Part shown: in pieces, positions 18,722-27,862 of the stretch
Layout of the letters: each line of letters opens with the position of its first letter
Numbering within the stretch: position 1 is the first letter of the stretch
Assembly (NCBI GenBank): GCA_001931905.2
Contig: MSJI02000030.1
Coordinates: forward strand, 1-27,862
DNA: 27,862 bases
From: Cladosporium sp. IMV 00045
Lineage: Eukaryota > Ascomycota > Dothideomycetes > Cladosporiales > Cladosporiaceae
Reading direction: 5' to 3'
Notes under the pieces: model-generated
Database searches by the model: none
What the model saw: only the letters and a program-made list of their open reading frames with translations
What the model was told of the DNA's origin: nothing
Program-made: the position numbers and the translations under genes

Positions 18722-21700
18722 TCACCAAACCACCGCCTCTCCATCCCCCTCCTCCCTCACCCCACCCCCATCATACCCCTCTCGATCCACCTCAACCTCA
18801 TACTCCGGCATCTGCTCCCTCGTCAAATGCCCCGGCAGCACCGTGCGACACGTCAGCGCAAACCGCAAATTCCCATGCGGCTCGACCGAGTGCTCAAGGA
18901 ACTTCTGTATCTGCTCGCCCTGCATGATCACGATATCGCCGTGCGTCAGGTGGAAAGACAGAATCGTCTCGGCGTGCTTGCGGCGCAGACCCAGTTCGCG
19001 CGGGAGCTCTTTGGAGCGCTGGCGGAACGTTTCCATGTTGCCTGCTTCGCGGAGGGATTGTAGTTCAGCGTGGGCGAGGAGGCGGCCGGCGTGCGTGTCG
19101 GCGGAGGGTTTGGCGGATGCTTGGAGGGCGGGAGAGCGAGTTTTGGTTTTGTACCCGGATGCGTAGCCGCTGCTTTTGAGGAGCGGGAGGGGTAGGGGAG
19201 GTTCGTCGGTGAAGACGCCGGTGTTGGAGACTTGGGAGAAGTATTTGTCTTTGACTCGCAGACTCATGGTGGCGGCCGCGCCGAGGGAGAGGGTGGCGAT
19301 GCGTGGGCCGAGCCCTTTCTCGCCGTCGTCGTGGTATTTGATCTTTTGGTCTTCCAGGTACGCGAAGACGAGCTCTTCGTTGAAATCCTGATAGCCGGTG
19401 GGATCGTTTACGAAGACGGACTGCGCCCAGTTCAGGCGTGAGCGGGCGGAGCGGATGGCGGTTGGGGCGGCGGAGAAGGGCTTGCTGTCACCGCTGGCGA
19501 TGAACTTGTACGGCATGCCGAAGTTCATGCCGAAGGCTGTCATGCGTGCGCCGACTTCTGCTTTGTGGTGGTGGTCGTCGTCGCCATCTGCGTCGTCGTT
19601 GGGTTCGGCGTCGTCTTCCAGAGGCTTGGTCGGTTCTTCTCTCTGTTGGGGAACTTCGACATCAGTTGCCTTGCGAAGCATGCGTCGCTCGAGATCAAGG
19701 TCAACGCTCTGCAGCTCTCGAAACATGTCGTCAGGGCCACCAGGTTCGGACACAACCTTGCGGTTCGCTTTGGCCACAATCACCGAGCCATCGATACCAT
19801 CAAGCGTGTATCGTACCACCTTGTAATTGTGGAAGTACTTCACTTGAGTGTTGACTGCAGGCTTTGAAATGGCCCTGATCAAGCTGGGTCCCTCGCTGGT
19901 GATGTCCCAAGGCGCATGGTGGAGATTGGCTGGCATGACGATTCGGTGCTCCGGAATCAACTTCCATTTGCATCCTTGTGTGTCGCATCGCCAGCCGGTG
20001 AACAAGTATCTCGTGTTGCATCTGCCGCAGTCTGGGCAGACCACTCCACGAGTAGCAACATACGAGAGATTGTCGCCGAAGTGCTGTCCGATTTCAGGCA
20101 GGCCTGGGCCCAAGCTGTAAGGCGGATCGTCCCTCTCCCAAGGTGTTCGGTGGAGCAGGAATGCCGGGTGGTAATCGAGGTCACCACAGGGTGCTTGCTG
20201 GCCGTTGGACAGCTTCCACATCTCCGAGCACTCAGGGTTCGTACACATCCAGCCAAGAAGGTAAACCCGGGGGCACGTTTGTCCGCATGCTGTGCATTGT
20301 TGCGTCTCAAAGACAGGCGACGAAGACATGTCGAGCTCGGTGACTGGTGGGCTTGAAGAACTGTACCAAGACGGCTTCGATCGATCAAGTCTCTCGAAAC
20401 GGTAACGGATGGTCTTGACAGGCCCTTTCTTTCCCATTGTCATCTCGCCCCAGACGTGAGTTGGCTTGAACCAATCGAGCACACAGTATCTGTGTGGCAT
20501 CTTGGTCACAGCCCCTTGGTTCTGAGAACCACAGATGATAACGAGCGGGTTTCTCTGTGCCATGTTGTTCAAGACTGACTGTGGCTGCATGTCGTTAATG
20601 TCATGGTCTCTGTTCTGGTACATTGTCCCAGTCCTCGAATCCGAGACCATGTTGCCGCCCATGCGTGCGATGATCACATCTTGGTCCATGTATTCCCGAT
20701 TGGTGCCGACGCTGTCGAACATGAAGGCGTAGATATTGCCGTTGTTAGCATAGCAGCCGCTGTGGGCGGCTTTGAAGTACGGGAGAGTCTCACAGAGCTC
20801 CTGCCTACCAGGTGCCCAGACTTCAGGCTTGCCGATGGGTAACGGCTTTGACTCCAGTGGCTCACGGTAGGTCAAGGATCGAGAGAACTTCAGCAACTCT
20901 GGATCGATGCTTTCGAGGAAGTCCACTTGAGAGGATGGAGACGCTGCTGGGGATGGTAAAGACTCTGCAGCTTTGCTCGCAGAGAGAGGTGCCTCGGTCT
21001 CTGGTACAATCTCATCAGGTGAGATCTTCCGACGAGACGATGGCTTCTTCGACGTTGCTGGTCTCTTGCGAGGTGCCGGCTTGGGATTCACGGCGCGACG
21101 CTTTCTCGACGCTTTTGTCGCGGTCTGACTGTCAGCGGCTGCTTCGGCTTCGTCGACGTCGTCTGCATCATCATTCTCCTCTGCTGCCACGGCCTCCGTT
21201 GGCGATTGATCATGGCCGAAAACGACAGGCTTCTTGATCGATCTTTCGGGACGCTGACCTGCAGGCAGAGATGCCTTGGGGCTTGGTGAAGATGCGAGAA
21301 TGGCCTGAATTTGCGCTGCCACATTCGGGACTCTCAGAAGGACGATCTTCGATCTTTTCTCCGTCGCAGCTGGAGGCGTTGGAAATCCAATCATGGCCAG
21401 GGTAGTCGCATGTGCAACAGCCGAGTACACAGGCGCAGCCGTGCTGGTATGGGCCTTCGCTGTGGCAGTGTCTTTCTCCAGAGTGGTGACATTGAAAAGC
21501 TCAAAGGATCCAGAGGCTTGGCCGGAGTTCATCGCATCGAGGGAAGCGGGCGGCTCAGGCGTTTCGCCCAACTCTGAAAGATCCGGACTGAATTCATTGC
21601 CATCATCATTCAAGCGAATTCTCTTCGAAGCAGTCCCGCTCTTTTCCGAGATGGCAGAGTTCGGCTTTGAAGACTGGAAGCCAGACGAGTTGCTTACTGA

Positions 21701-22066
21701 GCTTTTGATCGTCTGTCCAACATTGCGCTTTTTGGCAATCCGTGAACGTGCAGATGCTGTTCTCTCCTCCGCCGCAGGTCGAGTCTCCGTGTCTTGTTTG
21801 CGAGAAGCCTTTGCCGCAGTCTTTTGCTTCTGCACTCCACGAGCCGATGAAGCGCTCTTGCTGGCCGACCCTGGACCAGCTTTCGCCCCGGAACCTGAGG
21901 CAGACACTTTGGCCTTCATCGCAGCACGCGTCCTGACGACGATGGTATCTGCGTCATGCTCGGAGGCACAATCAAGTGGGTGTCCCGTGTAGTCGGGTTG
22001 TGTGGAGTTGCCAGAACTCTGACGGCGCCCCTGGCGCAGCTTGATGCTGTCCGCGATGCTAGTCAT
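18722..22066 (-). CDS. AlkB-like 2OG-Fe(II) dioxygenase with two zinc-ribbon-like modules
   Basis: Uninterrupted frame of 1114 residues from ATG 22066 (MTSIADSIKLRQG); 59 more codons are open upstream but only to a TTG. Residues 1 to about 420 are Ser/Ala/Lys-rich and basic, probably disordered and nuclear. A conserved block at about 440-565 contains DVIIARMGG, LNNMAQRNPLVIICGS, MPHRYCVLDWFKPTHVW and IRYRFERL, which I read as possibly SRA/PUA-like. Two zinc-ribbon-like modules follow: Cys591, 594, 608, 613 and Cys677, 680, 694, 699, each with a GW-x-C core. The C-terminal dioxygenase has FNEELVFAYL, iron ligands His912 and Asp914 (YHDDGE), LSLGAAATMSLR, third ligand His1059 (EHSV), and Arg1068 and Arg1074 in RFALTCRT for 2-oxoglutarate and substrate, the AlkB pattern. 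Predicted oxidative demethylase on DNA, RNA or protein; the substrate is unknown. The N-terminal start is the least certain part. Confidence 0.85.
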   Translation of the reverse strand: MTSIADSIKLRQGRRQSSGNSTQPDYTGHPLDCASEHDADTIVVRTRAAMKAKVSASGSGAKAGPGSASKSASSARGVQKQKTAAKASRKQDTETRPAAEERTASARSRIAKKRNVGQTIKSSVSNSSGFQSSKPNSAISEKSGTASKRIRLNDDGNEFSPDLSELGETPEPPASLDAMNSGQASGSFELFNVTTLEKDTATAKAHTSTAAPVYSAVAHATTLAMIGFPTPPAATEKRSKIVLLRVPNVAAQIQAILASSPSPKASLPAGQRPERSIKKPVVFGHDQSPTEAVAAEENDDADDVDEAEAAADSQTATKASRKRRAVNPKPAPRKRPATSKKPSSRRKISPDEIVPETEAPLSASKAAESLPSPAASPSSQVDFLESIDPELLKFSRSLTYREPLESKPLPIGKPEVWAPGRQELCETLPYFKAAHSGCYANNGNIYAFMFDSVGTNREYMDQDVIIARMGGNMVSDSRTGTMYQNRDHDINDMQPQSVLNNMAQRNPLVIICGSQNQGAVTKMPHRYCVLDWFKPTHVWGEMTMGKKGPVKTIRYRFERLDRSKPSWYSSSSPPVTELDMSSSPVFETQQCTACGQTCPRVYLLGWMCTNPECSEMWKLSNGQQAPCGDLDYHPAFLLHRTPWERDDPPYSLGPGLPEIGQHFGDNLSYVATRGVVCPDCGRCNTRYLFTGWRCDTQGCKWKLIPEHRIVMPANLHHAPWDITSEGPSLIRAISKPAVNTQVKYFHNYKVVRYTLDGIDGSVIVAKANRKVVSEPGGPDDMFRELQSVDLDLERRMLRKATDVEVPQQREEPTKPLEDDAEPNDDADGDDDHHHKAEVGARMTAFGMNFGMPYKFIASGDSKPFSAAPTAIRSARSRLNWAQSVFVNDPTGYQDFNEELVFAYLEDQKIKYHDDGEKGLGPRIATLSLGAAATMSLRVKDKYFSQVSNTGVFTDEPPLPLPLLKSSGYASGYKTKTRSPALQASAKPSADTHAGRLLAHAELQSLREAGNMETFRQRSKELPRELGLRRKHAETILSFHLTHGDIVIMQGEQIQKFLEHSVEPHGNLRFALTCRTVLPGHLTREQMPEYEVEVDREGYDGGGVREEGDGEAVVW

Positions 22067-22257
22067 CTCGTGTGGCTGACTCGACGACGTGGAAGACGAG
22101 GCGTTGCAGTTGGTAGATTCCGAGCCCCGAGTCCGTGATAAAGAACTGGGAGCGTTACACCTGGTGAAGTCGGAGGGTGGATTGGTGATGATCAGGTCCG
22201 AGAGAGTGGAGCTGATGAAGGTGGCGTTGATCGAGGCGATCAAGGTTGAGTTTGGCG

Positions 22258-22264
22258 TTATATA
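22258..22264 (-). promoter_or_regulatory. Possible TATA box of the AlkB-like gene
   Basis: TATATAA on the minus strand about 190 nt upstream of the chosen ATG at 22066. The sequence is nearly symmetric, so direction is not certain. Confidence 0.35.
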
Positions 22265-23702
22265 AAAGGAGTCGAGGTGTTGTGTCGAATGACCCGTAGA
22301 AGACCTCTAGGTTTCGGTGTCGTCGTGTGTATATAGGAGGGAAGTAGGGAGACGAAAAGAAGAAGACCGCCGTGAAGAGCCAAGAAACTTATGACCGTGG
22401 CAATTCACTTCCCATGTGCCGCCGTTTTCCTCGCCACGTATGCAGGCACCTGACTGGACGGGCTCGTGCTCGGTGAATGATAGTGACGGTGGAAAGTCAG
22501 GGATCTCGGCAGACTCGTGCAATGAGATGGTGTGTTGTATAGAATGGTCTCGTTGTTCTTGCCGAGCGTCTGTGATTTCGTCGTGATATATGTATACTCG
22601 AGTTTTGTCGAGTCGAGTCGATGGGGAATCGATCCGCGCAAGCAAAGAAAGTCGAGTAAGAAGTAAGAGTAGAGACCGGCAAGGTAATGATGCACAGATC
22701 GGACGCTCCGAGTCGAGTTCACATCGCGAGTCAGGACAGTACCCAAGCAGAACAAAAATCTCAATAGGCATTGACCACATGCGACAATACCAAAAGCCGT
22801 CCTGAAAGTGAACGAGGTGAAGTCGCAATTGCGGGGCTGAGAGTTTTTGGCTTTGCGAGCGGCTCCGTGCGTGTGAGGTGAGGAAAGTGCCATCTTGATG
22901 AAGTGAGTGATGGATGTGCATTCTCCTTCTCGACATAATGACGTCGTCGCATGCGATTGCGAGTATACACATGTGTATACGAAATTGATTGATCTTTGAT
23001 GGAAGTCTAGTTGCAAAAAGTGAGCAGATCCGCGCAGGTCTTGTAACGCTGGCGCGAGAGAGGTCAGGCTGAAAGGTAAGAAAGGGAAGCAGTGAGTGAA
23101 GTGAGAGAAAAACATATTCTTACAAAGCTATCAAAACCCCAGGAGTGAATCAAGCGAAGTATGCATGGCTCCAAGAACACCTCGCTTGCTTCATTTGAAA
23201 GCCGAAAAAGAACTGGTTTGCCAACCAGACAAAGAAGCCCAATAAAACCCCAATCCTGCCTTGCTTTATGCCCTGAGCAATCCACATCGCGGCTTTGGCT
23301 GCCGCCCAGCTCTCTAACCAGAGAAGAGCCAGGCAAACATACCATAGCGTGGAAAGCCCGGTTTCGCTCAGCCCCAAAGACTACTTGATGCGCGGCAGTG
23401 CGCAAGCCAAATAGAAATCCGCTGTCCGATTGTCCTAGTCGGCTTTGCAGGTGGCGAGAGAGCCTCCTGTGCCTTTGAGGACGAGACAAATGCCGTTTCT
23501 CTCATGCATCTTATCCATGGATCGTCTGGTGGTTACCAGGTCATCAGGTACTATGCTGCCGCGAGCGGCGTGTGAATCGTCAGAAATGGTGGGTAAACCC
23601 ACAGGTAGCAAAGGTTGGCGACAGCCACAAGTTCGGCAATGAAGCCATTGTCAAGCCGCAATGAGCACACCCAAGCTCAAACACTCGTTCCTCCAGTAAT
23701 GG

Positions 23703-23721
23703 TTTTTTTTTTTTTTTTTTT
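23703..23721. repeat. Homopolymer tract of 19 T (A19 on the minus strand)
   Basis: A pure run of 19 T on the plus strand, which is A19 in the sense direction of the Red1-like gene, 67-85 nt past its stop codon. It is the longest homopolymer in the window. Confidence 0.95.
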
Positions 23722-23773
23722 ACTTCAATTTTGTCTTGCTTTTTCTTTTGTTCTTTCTGTTCCGCCTGATACG

Positions 23774-23792
23774 CTTGAGGTAAAGCCTCAAG
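23774..23792. repeat. Inverted repeat spanning the Red1-like stop codon
   Basis: CTTGAGG and CCTCAAG form a perfect 7-bp stem with a 5-nt loop; the stop codon of the Red1-like gene (23788-23790) lies within one arm. Confidence 0.5.
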
Positions 23793-26700
23793 AGCGACTC
23801 AGGTGCAGGACCTGGTCGGGATTGCCGATGAACTCACGTCGAAACTGGGCGATGCGAGCAGCAATAGCATTCAGATCAGAGCCTTGCTTCGAGGCACGCA
23901 GTTGCCGGACGATATCAGTTAGTCCGTCTTTCCATTTCGCCTCGCCTTCTTTTGTCGTCCATGGTGCATTACGGGTTCCGAGATCTTTGAGCAGGTCGGC
24001 ATCTACACGTTAGTATAGCTGGGTTAGCTCCAGGACATTAAAGAGAATGGAGAAATTGAAGTAGGCAGATGTTTGGGATGGCGAAATAGGGTCAAGTGGC
24101 AAAGTACGCACCACTGACAGCCATATCGCGGAAATGCTGATCGGTGCACTCCGCGTCATGGCATGTTCCCTCAGAAAGCTCGTTCGAGCAGATGAATTCC
24201 GTCGGGTCGATCTTGTTGCTGTACGTCAGTGACTTGAACCCACCCTGAACGTCCGCCGAGTACTTGGGATGGAAACGGTAATCTTTGAACATCCGAAGTG
24301 GGCTTTTATAGGGAGTGTATCCCGATTTGGGTCGCGTCTGTGCCTGTAAGAGCGATTAGTAAAGTAAGGGAGCGAGTTCAAGTCTACGCACCTCCGGAGT
24401 TGCGTTGTCTTCACCCCTGGCTGGCGGCTGAAGTTCTGGGGCAAGATCAGCATCTTGCGGGCTAGTCTCTGGGACAGCAGTGGCACTCTCAGAAACGACT
24501 GGGCCTGCAAGGCCTGGCAACGCTGCAGGTTGAGTATGGCTGACGGGCTCAGTAGTAACAGCGCCCGGCATCACAACGTCGGGGATAGCAGGCGAAGGCT
24601 CATAATCTTCGTCTTCCTCCGACTCTTCCTCATGATCTGACTCTGAATCCGTGGAGGAGTCATCCGAATCATCGCTAGTATCAGAATCTTGCTGCGGCAA
24701 GGTCTGGACTGGTTTAACATCCATCTGGTGCGGCTCGTCATTAATATTGCTGTTCAGAGGTGCTTCCTTGGGATCGCCATTATCAGACTCTGACTCTGTT
24801 TCGCTGTCCTCGCCACTAGAGAGGTCCATCGCGTCGTCGTCATCGTCGTCTTCGATGCCACCGTCACTCGGTTTGGAAGAAGCCGCGGCCCCATTTGCGT
24901 TTGTATCATCAGCCTTTGCTGGGGGAAACGACTGAGCATTCTCCATTGGGTCGGTAGTCACTTTTTCTGAGATCATCTCTGCCTCCTCCTTGAGCTGGGC
25001 CAACTTCGCTTGCATGCGCTGACTAGATTCCACTGTCTGCGACTCAGTGGGCTGGGTGGGAGCAGTGTTCGCCGTGGCGGCATCAACAGTGCTGCTTGAG
25101 AGACCAGGCAGAGCAGTAGCAGTCTTTGTATCAACATATGCTGCCGTGGGTGCCGGTGCGACTGGCGGCTTCGTACTAGCTTTAGGTTTCTTCGCCTGCT
25201 TTTGCATCTCGGCGATCCGGCGATTCATTTCTTCGATTTCTTGAAGTTTGCGGTGGTACGCGGTGCCCCCAGGTGTAGTTGCACCAGGAGTCACGACTGG
25301 CGAAGCAACGGCACTGGCGCTCTTAACCGGGAAGTTTCGCAGGGGTCCTGGTTTGGAGGCGGGCGTGGGAGGGTTGGCGGCTGGTGCCAGCACAGTCTTC
25401 TCGTCTTCCTCCATCTCGTCGTCGAGTTCGGACTCCTCATCTTCACTGACATTGATGATGACTGAATCGTCGTTGCTGTCGTATCTTCCCTGGTTGAAGG
25501 GGTGCTTAGGGGTGGCCATACCAGACTGCGGGGCACCAGGCGCAAGCTTGGGGTCGTTGGCAGGAGTTGTCCCATGCATGCCAAGATGAGGAGATGAGTG
25601 TGCGCTAGTCAACCGGCTGGAACTGTTCGAGTCGGTTGTAGGCTGAATGGCAACAGGTGCAGGCGGGTTTGTGTTCATTACAGGAAAAGTGGTCGACAGT
25701 GGTTCTTTTGGGCCCGCAGGCGCCGTGCTCGTGCTTTGGACAGGAGCGCCGGGTAGGCCTCCGCTCATGAACAGTCCAGGTAAGCCAGGGAATTGGGATG
25801 TGAAGCTCACCGGCTGCGTTGCTGCAACTGCGGGTTGTGGCGAAGCGACTGGCGGTGTAGCGTGCTGGTGCTGTGATGGGACGAATGATCCGGGAAGAGG
25901 CTTGGCCTCTGGCTGAGGCAACGAAGCATCGAAACTCTTCGGCCTTTCCGGCATCGTGGCAGCAATGGCCAGTCGCTCGGCTTCCTGTCTGCGAGCCTGC
26001 TCTGCCTTGAGAGCTTCTAGCTTTCTGCGAATCAAATCTGTCTGGATGGTCGCCTTCTTAGGCTGTTGCACGGCTGCTGGGCTAGGAGTTTCTTTTACTG
26101 GAGGCTCAGCTGTGGCCGAGGGCGATGGCTCGTTCTTCTTGTTCTTCGCAGCTTGCAATCTCGCAAGGTATGCGGAGCGATCAGCCGGCGCAGGTGCCGG
26201 TGCCTTGGATGCAGGTGTACGTGTCGCGGCAGATTTAGGTACTGAGTCAGTCGCTGGAGCAGCGCTGGATATCCCAGTTACATTGTGAGCTGGCTGAAGA
26301 GGAGCCGCGGCAGGCGCCTTTGGCTGCGTGGGACGGGGTTCAACCGCAGACAAGTTCAGATCGAGCTCTCTGAACAATACACTGAGCATCCTTGCATCCC
26401 CGACTTCACGCGCGAGATCATCGAAGGTGAAGCCAGCACGGTAGGCGGCAAGAATAAACGCCTTTGCGGCGTCGTGTTTGGCACGGCGCCGGCGAACAGG
26501 AGACTGAGGGGACGACAAGTGATCACTAGGTCGACGCTCCGGGCGCCTGCGGTCATAGCCCTTGGGCTGCTGGCGGGGAGGAGATTGCTGGCGTCGCACG
26601 CGTTTGTCATTTCCGTTGCGATGAGAGCTGCCACTCCGCTTCCTAGGACCGGTCGGCGGAGGACGAAGAAAGTCAGGCTCTGCCTGGGGAGCAATCTCGC

Positions 26701-27187
26701 CATCCTCCCATTCGCCCTCCTCCTTGTCCAAATCCATGCCATGATCTTCTTGCGGCTTTGCTACGCCATTCTGTTGCGCGAGAACATTTGGTTGCACCGA
26801 CGCGGGTGCTTGTGCCGGTGCTTGAACGGGATTCTGCACTTGTGGGAGCGGGAAAAGGCCAGCTTGAATGAGCTGACCGATGGCAGCCAATTGCTCGGGC
26901 GAGATGTTTTGCAAAACACTCATATCGAGTCCTCCAAGCTGCGCGTTTTGGAGAAACGCCGCAGCTTGCTGTGCCTGCGCCGCCGTTGAAGGCGCTGGGG
27001 GATTTGACGGAGGCATAGCGACGGTCTGTGTATGTTGATTGTGATGTGGTGGTGGTGGAGGTTGAGAAGGAGGAGCGGTGTTGCTCGAGTGATGAAAAGG
27101 AAACGGAAAGTTCTCTGACATGTCGGTGGGCAGGTGCAATTCACAAACGCGATCGAAAGGGTGTGACGAGGGTTGAATGCCGGTCAT
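23788..27187 (-). CDS. Red1/ZFC3H1-like zinc-finger protein of nuclear RNA surveillance
   Basis: Probable homologue of fission yeast Red1 and human ZFC3H1, scaffolds that link the helicase Mtl1/MTR4 to the nuclear exosome. Exons: complement of 24392-27187, 24112-24343 and 23788-24002, giving 1080 residues; introns of 48 nt (GTGCGT/CAG, branch CTAAT) and 109 nt (GTGCGT/TAG, branch CTAAC). Residues 1 to about 145 are Pro/Gln/Ala-rich, then KEEGEWEDGEI, an Arg-rich stretch and a short helical block RRRRAKHDAAKAFILAAYRAG (about 232-252). Coiled-coil segments (KLEALKAEQARRQEAER; LQEIEEMNRRIAEMQKQ) and acidic Asp/Glu/Ser tracts fill the middle. The diagnostic part is in exon 2: MFKDYRFHPKYS, LTYSNKIDPTEFIC, and a C3H finger with Cys984, Cys993, Cys998 and His1002 followed by FRDM, the zf-C3H1 family pattern. 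Exon 3 continues as DADLLKDLGTRN and QFRREFIGNPDQVL, also family-like. ATG 27121 (MSENFPFPF) is an alternative start. Confidence 0.87.
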
Positions 27188-27862
27188 GCGGCGCCTCGAA
27201 AGTGTGAAGCACGCGCGTAGGATTGATACCTATCCTGCAGGTATGCTACAGTGAAGCACTCGAGCGCGTAGGTGGGTTGCGACAGGATTTCTCTTTCCAG
27301 CGCGATGGAATCGATCGCGTCAGCGCTGGGAGTGAAGGAACTGCACGTGGCAGGCAGGCGTGTCGAGAGGCTTGTGCGTGATGCAGGGGACACAGATGCT
27401 CGACCACATGCAGAGATGGAGTTGGGTCAGGGAGCTCAGAACACTTCGTCTGCTCAGCAAGTGAGTGGTATTATAATATAAAACGGTGGAACTGGCGTGT
27501 GGCCTGAGGCTGGTCTGACCTCTACGGTTTTGCGGAGGTCGGAACTAGCTCTCTTAGCGCCTTCCTTAGCGCCTGGCTGCTGGTCAGTGATTGGAGAGTT
27601 GCGGGCAGTCGCGCCCACTCGACGTAGTCCCAATGCAGTACAACGTAAACACTCGCGGAAACATTCGAGACAACACCGTTGCCGCATAATCTACCTGACT
27701 GTTTGGGTCTCAATTCTCTGCCCTGTACATATCACGCTTGCCCCCGAGGCTCACGAACGATCTCGACTTTGTTTCTTGTCCTTCTATGGACGCCTGAACG
27801 GGCTCCCCGGATGCGCGCGCACGACGTCACGCGCGACCTAACGACTGCCGACAGCAGCAACA
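27188..27862. other. Upstream flank of the Red1-like gene to the window edge
   Basis: About 675 bp. An A/T-rich stretch (TATTATAATATAAAA) at 27469-27483 lies about 285 nt from the ATG and may be promoter-related. Open frames on both strands here are short and unconvincing; any neighbouring gene starts outside the window. Confidence 0.45.

Larger units (their letters stand above)
22067..23787. other. Intergenic region between AlkB-like and Red1-like genes
   Basis: About 1.7 kb between two minus-strand genes: promoter and leader of the AlkB-like gene and 3' flank of the Red1-like gene. Two overlapping minus frames (22405-23115 and 22307-22972) are long but look like translated CT-rich leader. 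A TCGAG-rich cluster lies near 22598-22622. A run of 19 T occurs at 23703-23721. Confidence 0.5.

Noticed and set aside
22307..23115. Two long overlapping minus frames (221 and 236 codons) upstream of the AlkB-like gene
   Set aside because: Both read the same DNA in different frames, have no recognisable motifs and look like translated CT-rich leader sequence.

Overview
The window is nuclear DNA from a filamentous ascomycete (Pezizomycotina). This rests on short introns (48-109 nt) with GT/AG borders and CT(A/G)AC-like branch points, 5' or 3' gene spacing of 0.6-1.7 kb, and protein families typical of that group: a Pro/Gly/Tyr-rich annexin, a SesB-like hydrolase/NACHT/ankyrin NLR, a Kex2-processed secreted esterase and a Red1-type zinc-finger protein. 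I cannot fix the class or genus from sequence alone; a Dothideomycete would fit but is a guess. I found no tRNA, rRNA, transposon or CRISPR.

Layout. 4-1519 (-): complete four-repeat annexin with four exons. 3124-3753 (+): unrecognised Pro-rich and Arg/Ser/His-rich protein. 4603-8871 (+): NLR-type STAND ATPase in three exons (alpha/beta-hydrolase, NACHT, degenerate ankyrin repeats, acidic tail). 9659-10499 (-): secreted SGNH/GDSL esterase, three exons. 11767-12637 (-): secreted alpha-carbonic anhydrase, two exons. 13958-16681 (+): gamma-tubulin complex protein, GCP3 type. 17381-18142 (+): PRELI/MSF1 (Ups-type) mitochondrial lipid-transfer protein. 18722-22066 (-): 1114-residue AlkB-like 2-oxoglutarate/Fe(II) dioxygenase with two zinc-ribbon-like modules and a possible SRA/PUA-like domain. 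23788-27187 (-): Red1/ZFC3H1-like nuclear RNA surveillance protein, three exons.

How they relate. This is mostly housekeeping gene content, not a biosynthetic cluster. The two secreted enzymes (esterase, carbonic anhydrase) are neighbours on the same strand and both carry a signal peptide followed by a KR dibasic site. The carbonic anhydrase and GCP3 genes are divergent and share about 1.3 kb of upstream DNA. NLR/esterase and PRELI/AlkB are convergent pairs. The most interesting genes are the NLR, which has a duplicated 5' splice site and an intron that stays open when retained next to the catalytic His, and the multi-domain AlkB protein, which may read or erase modified nucleic acid bases.
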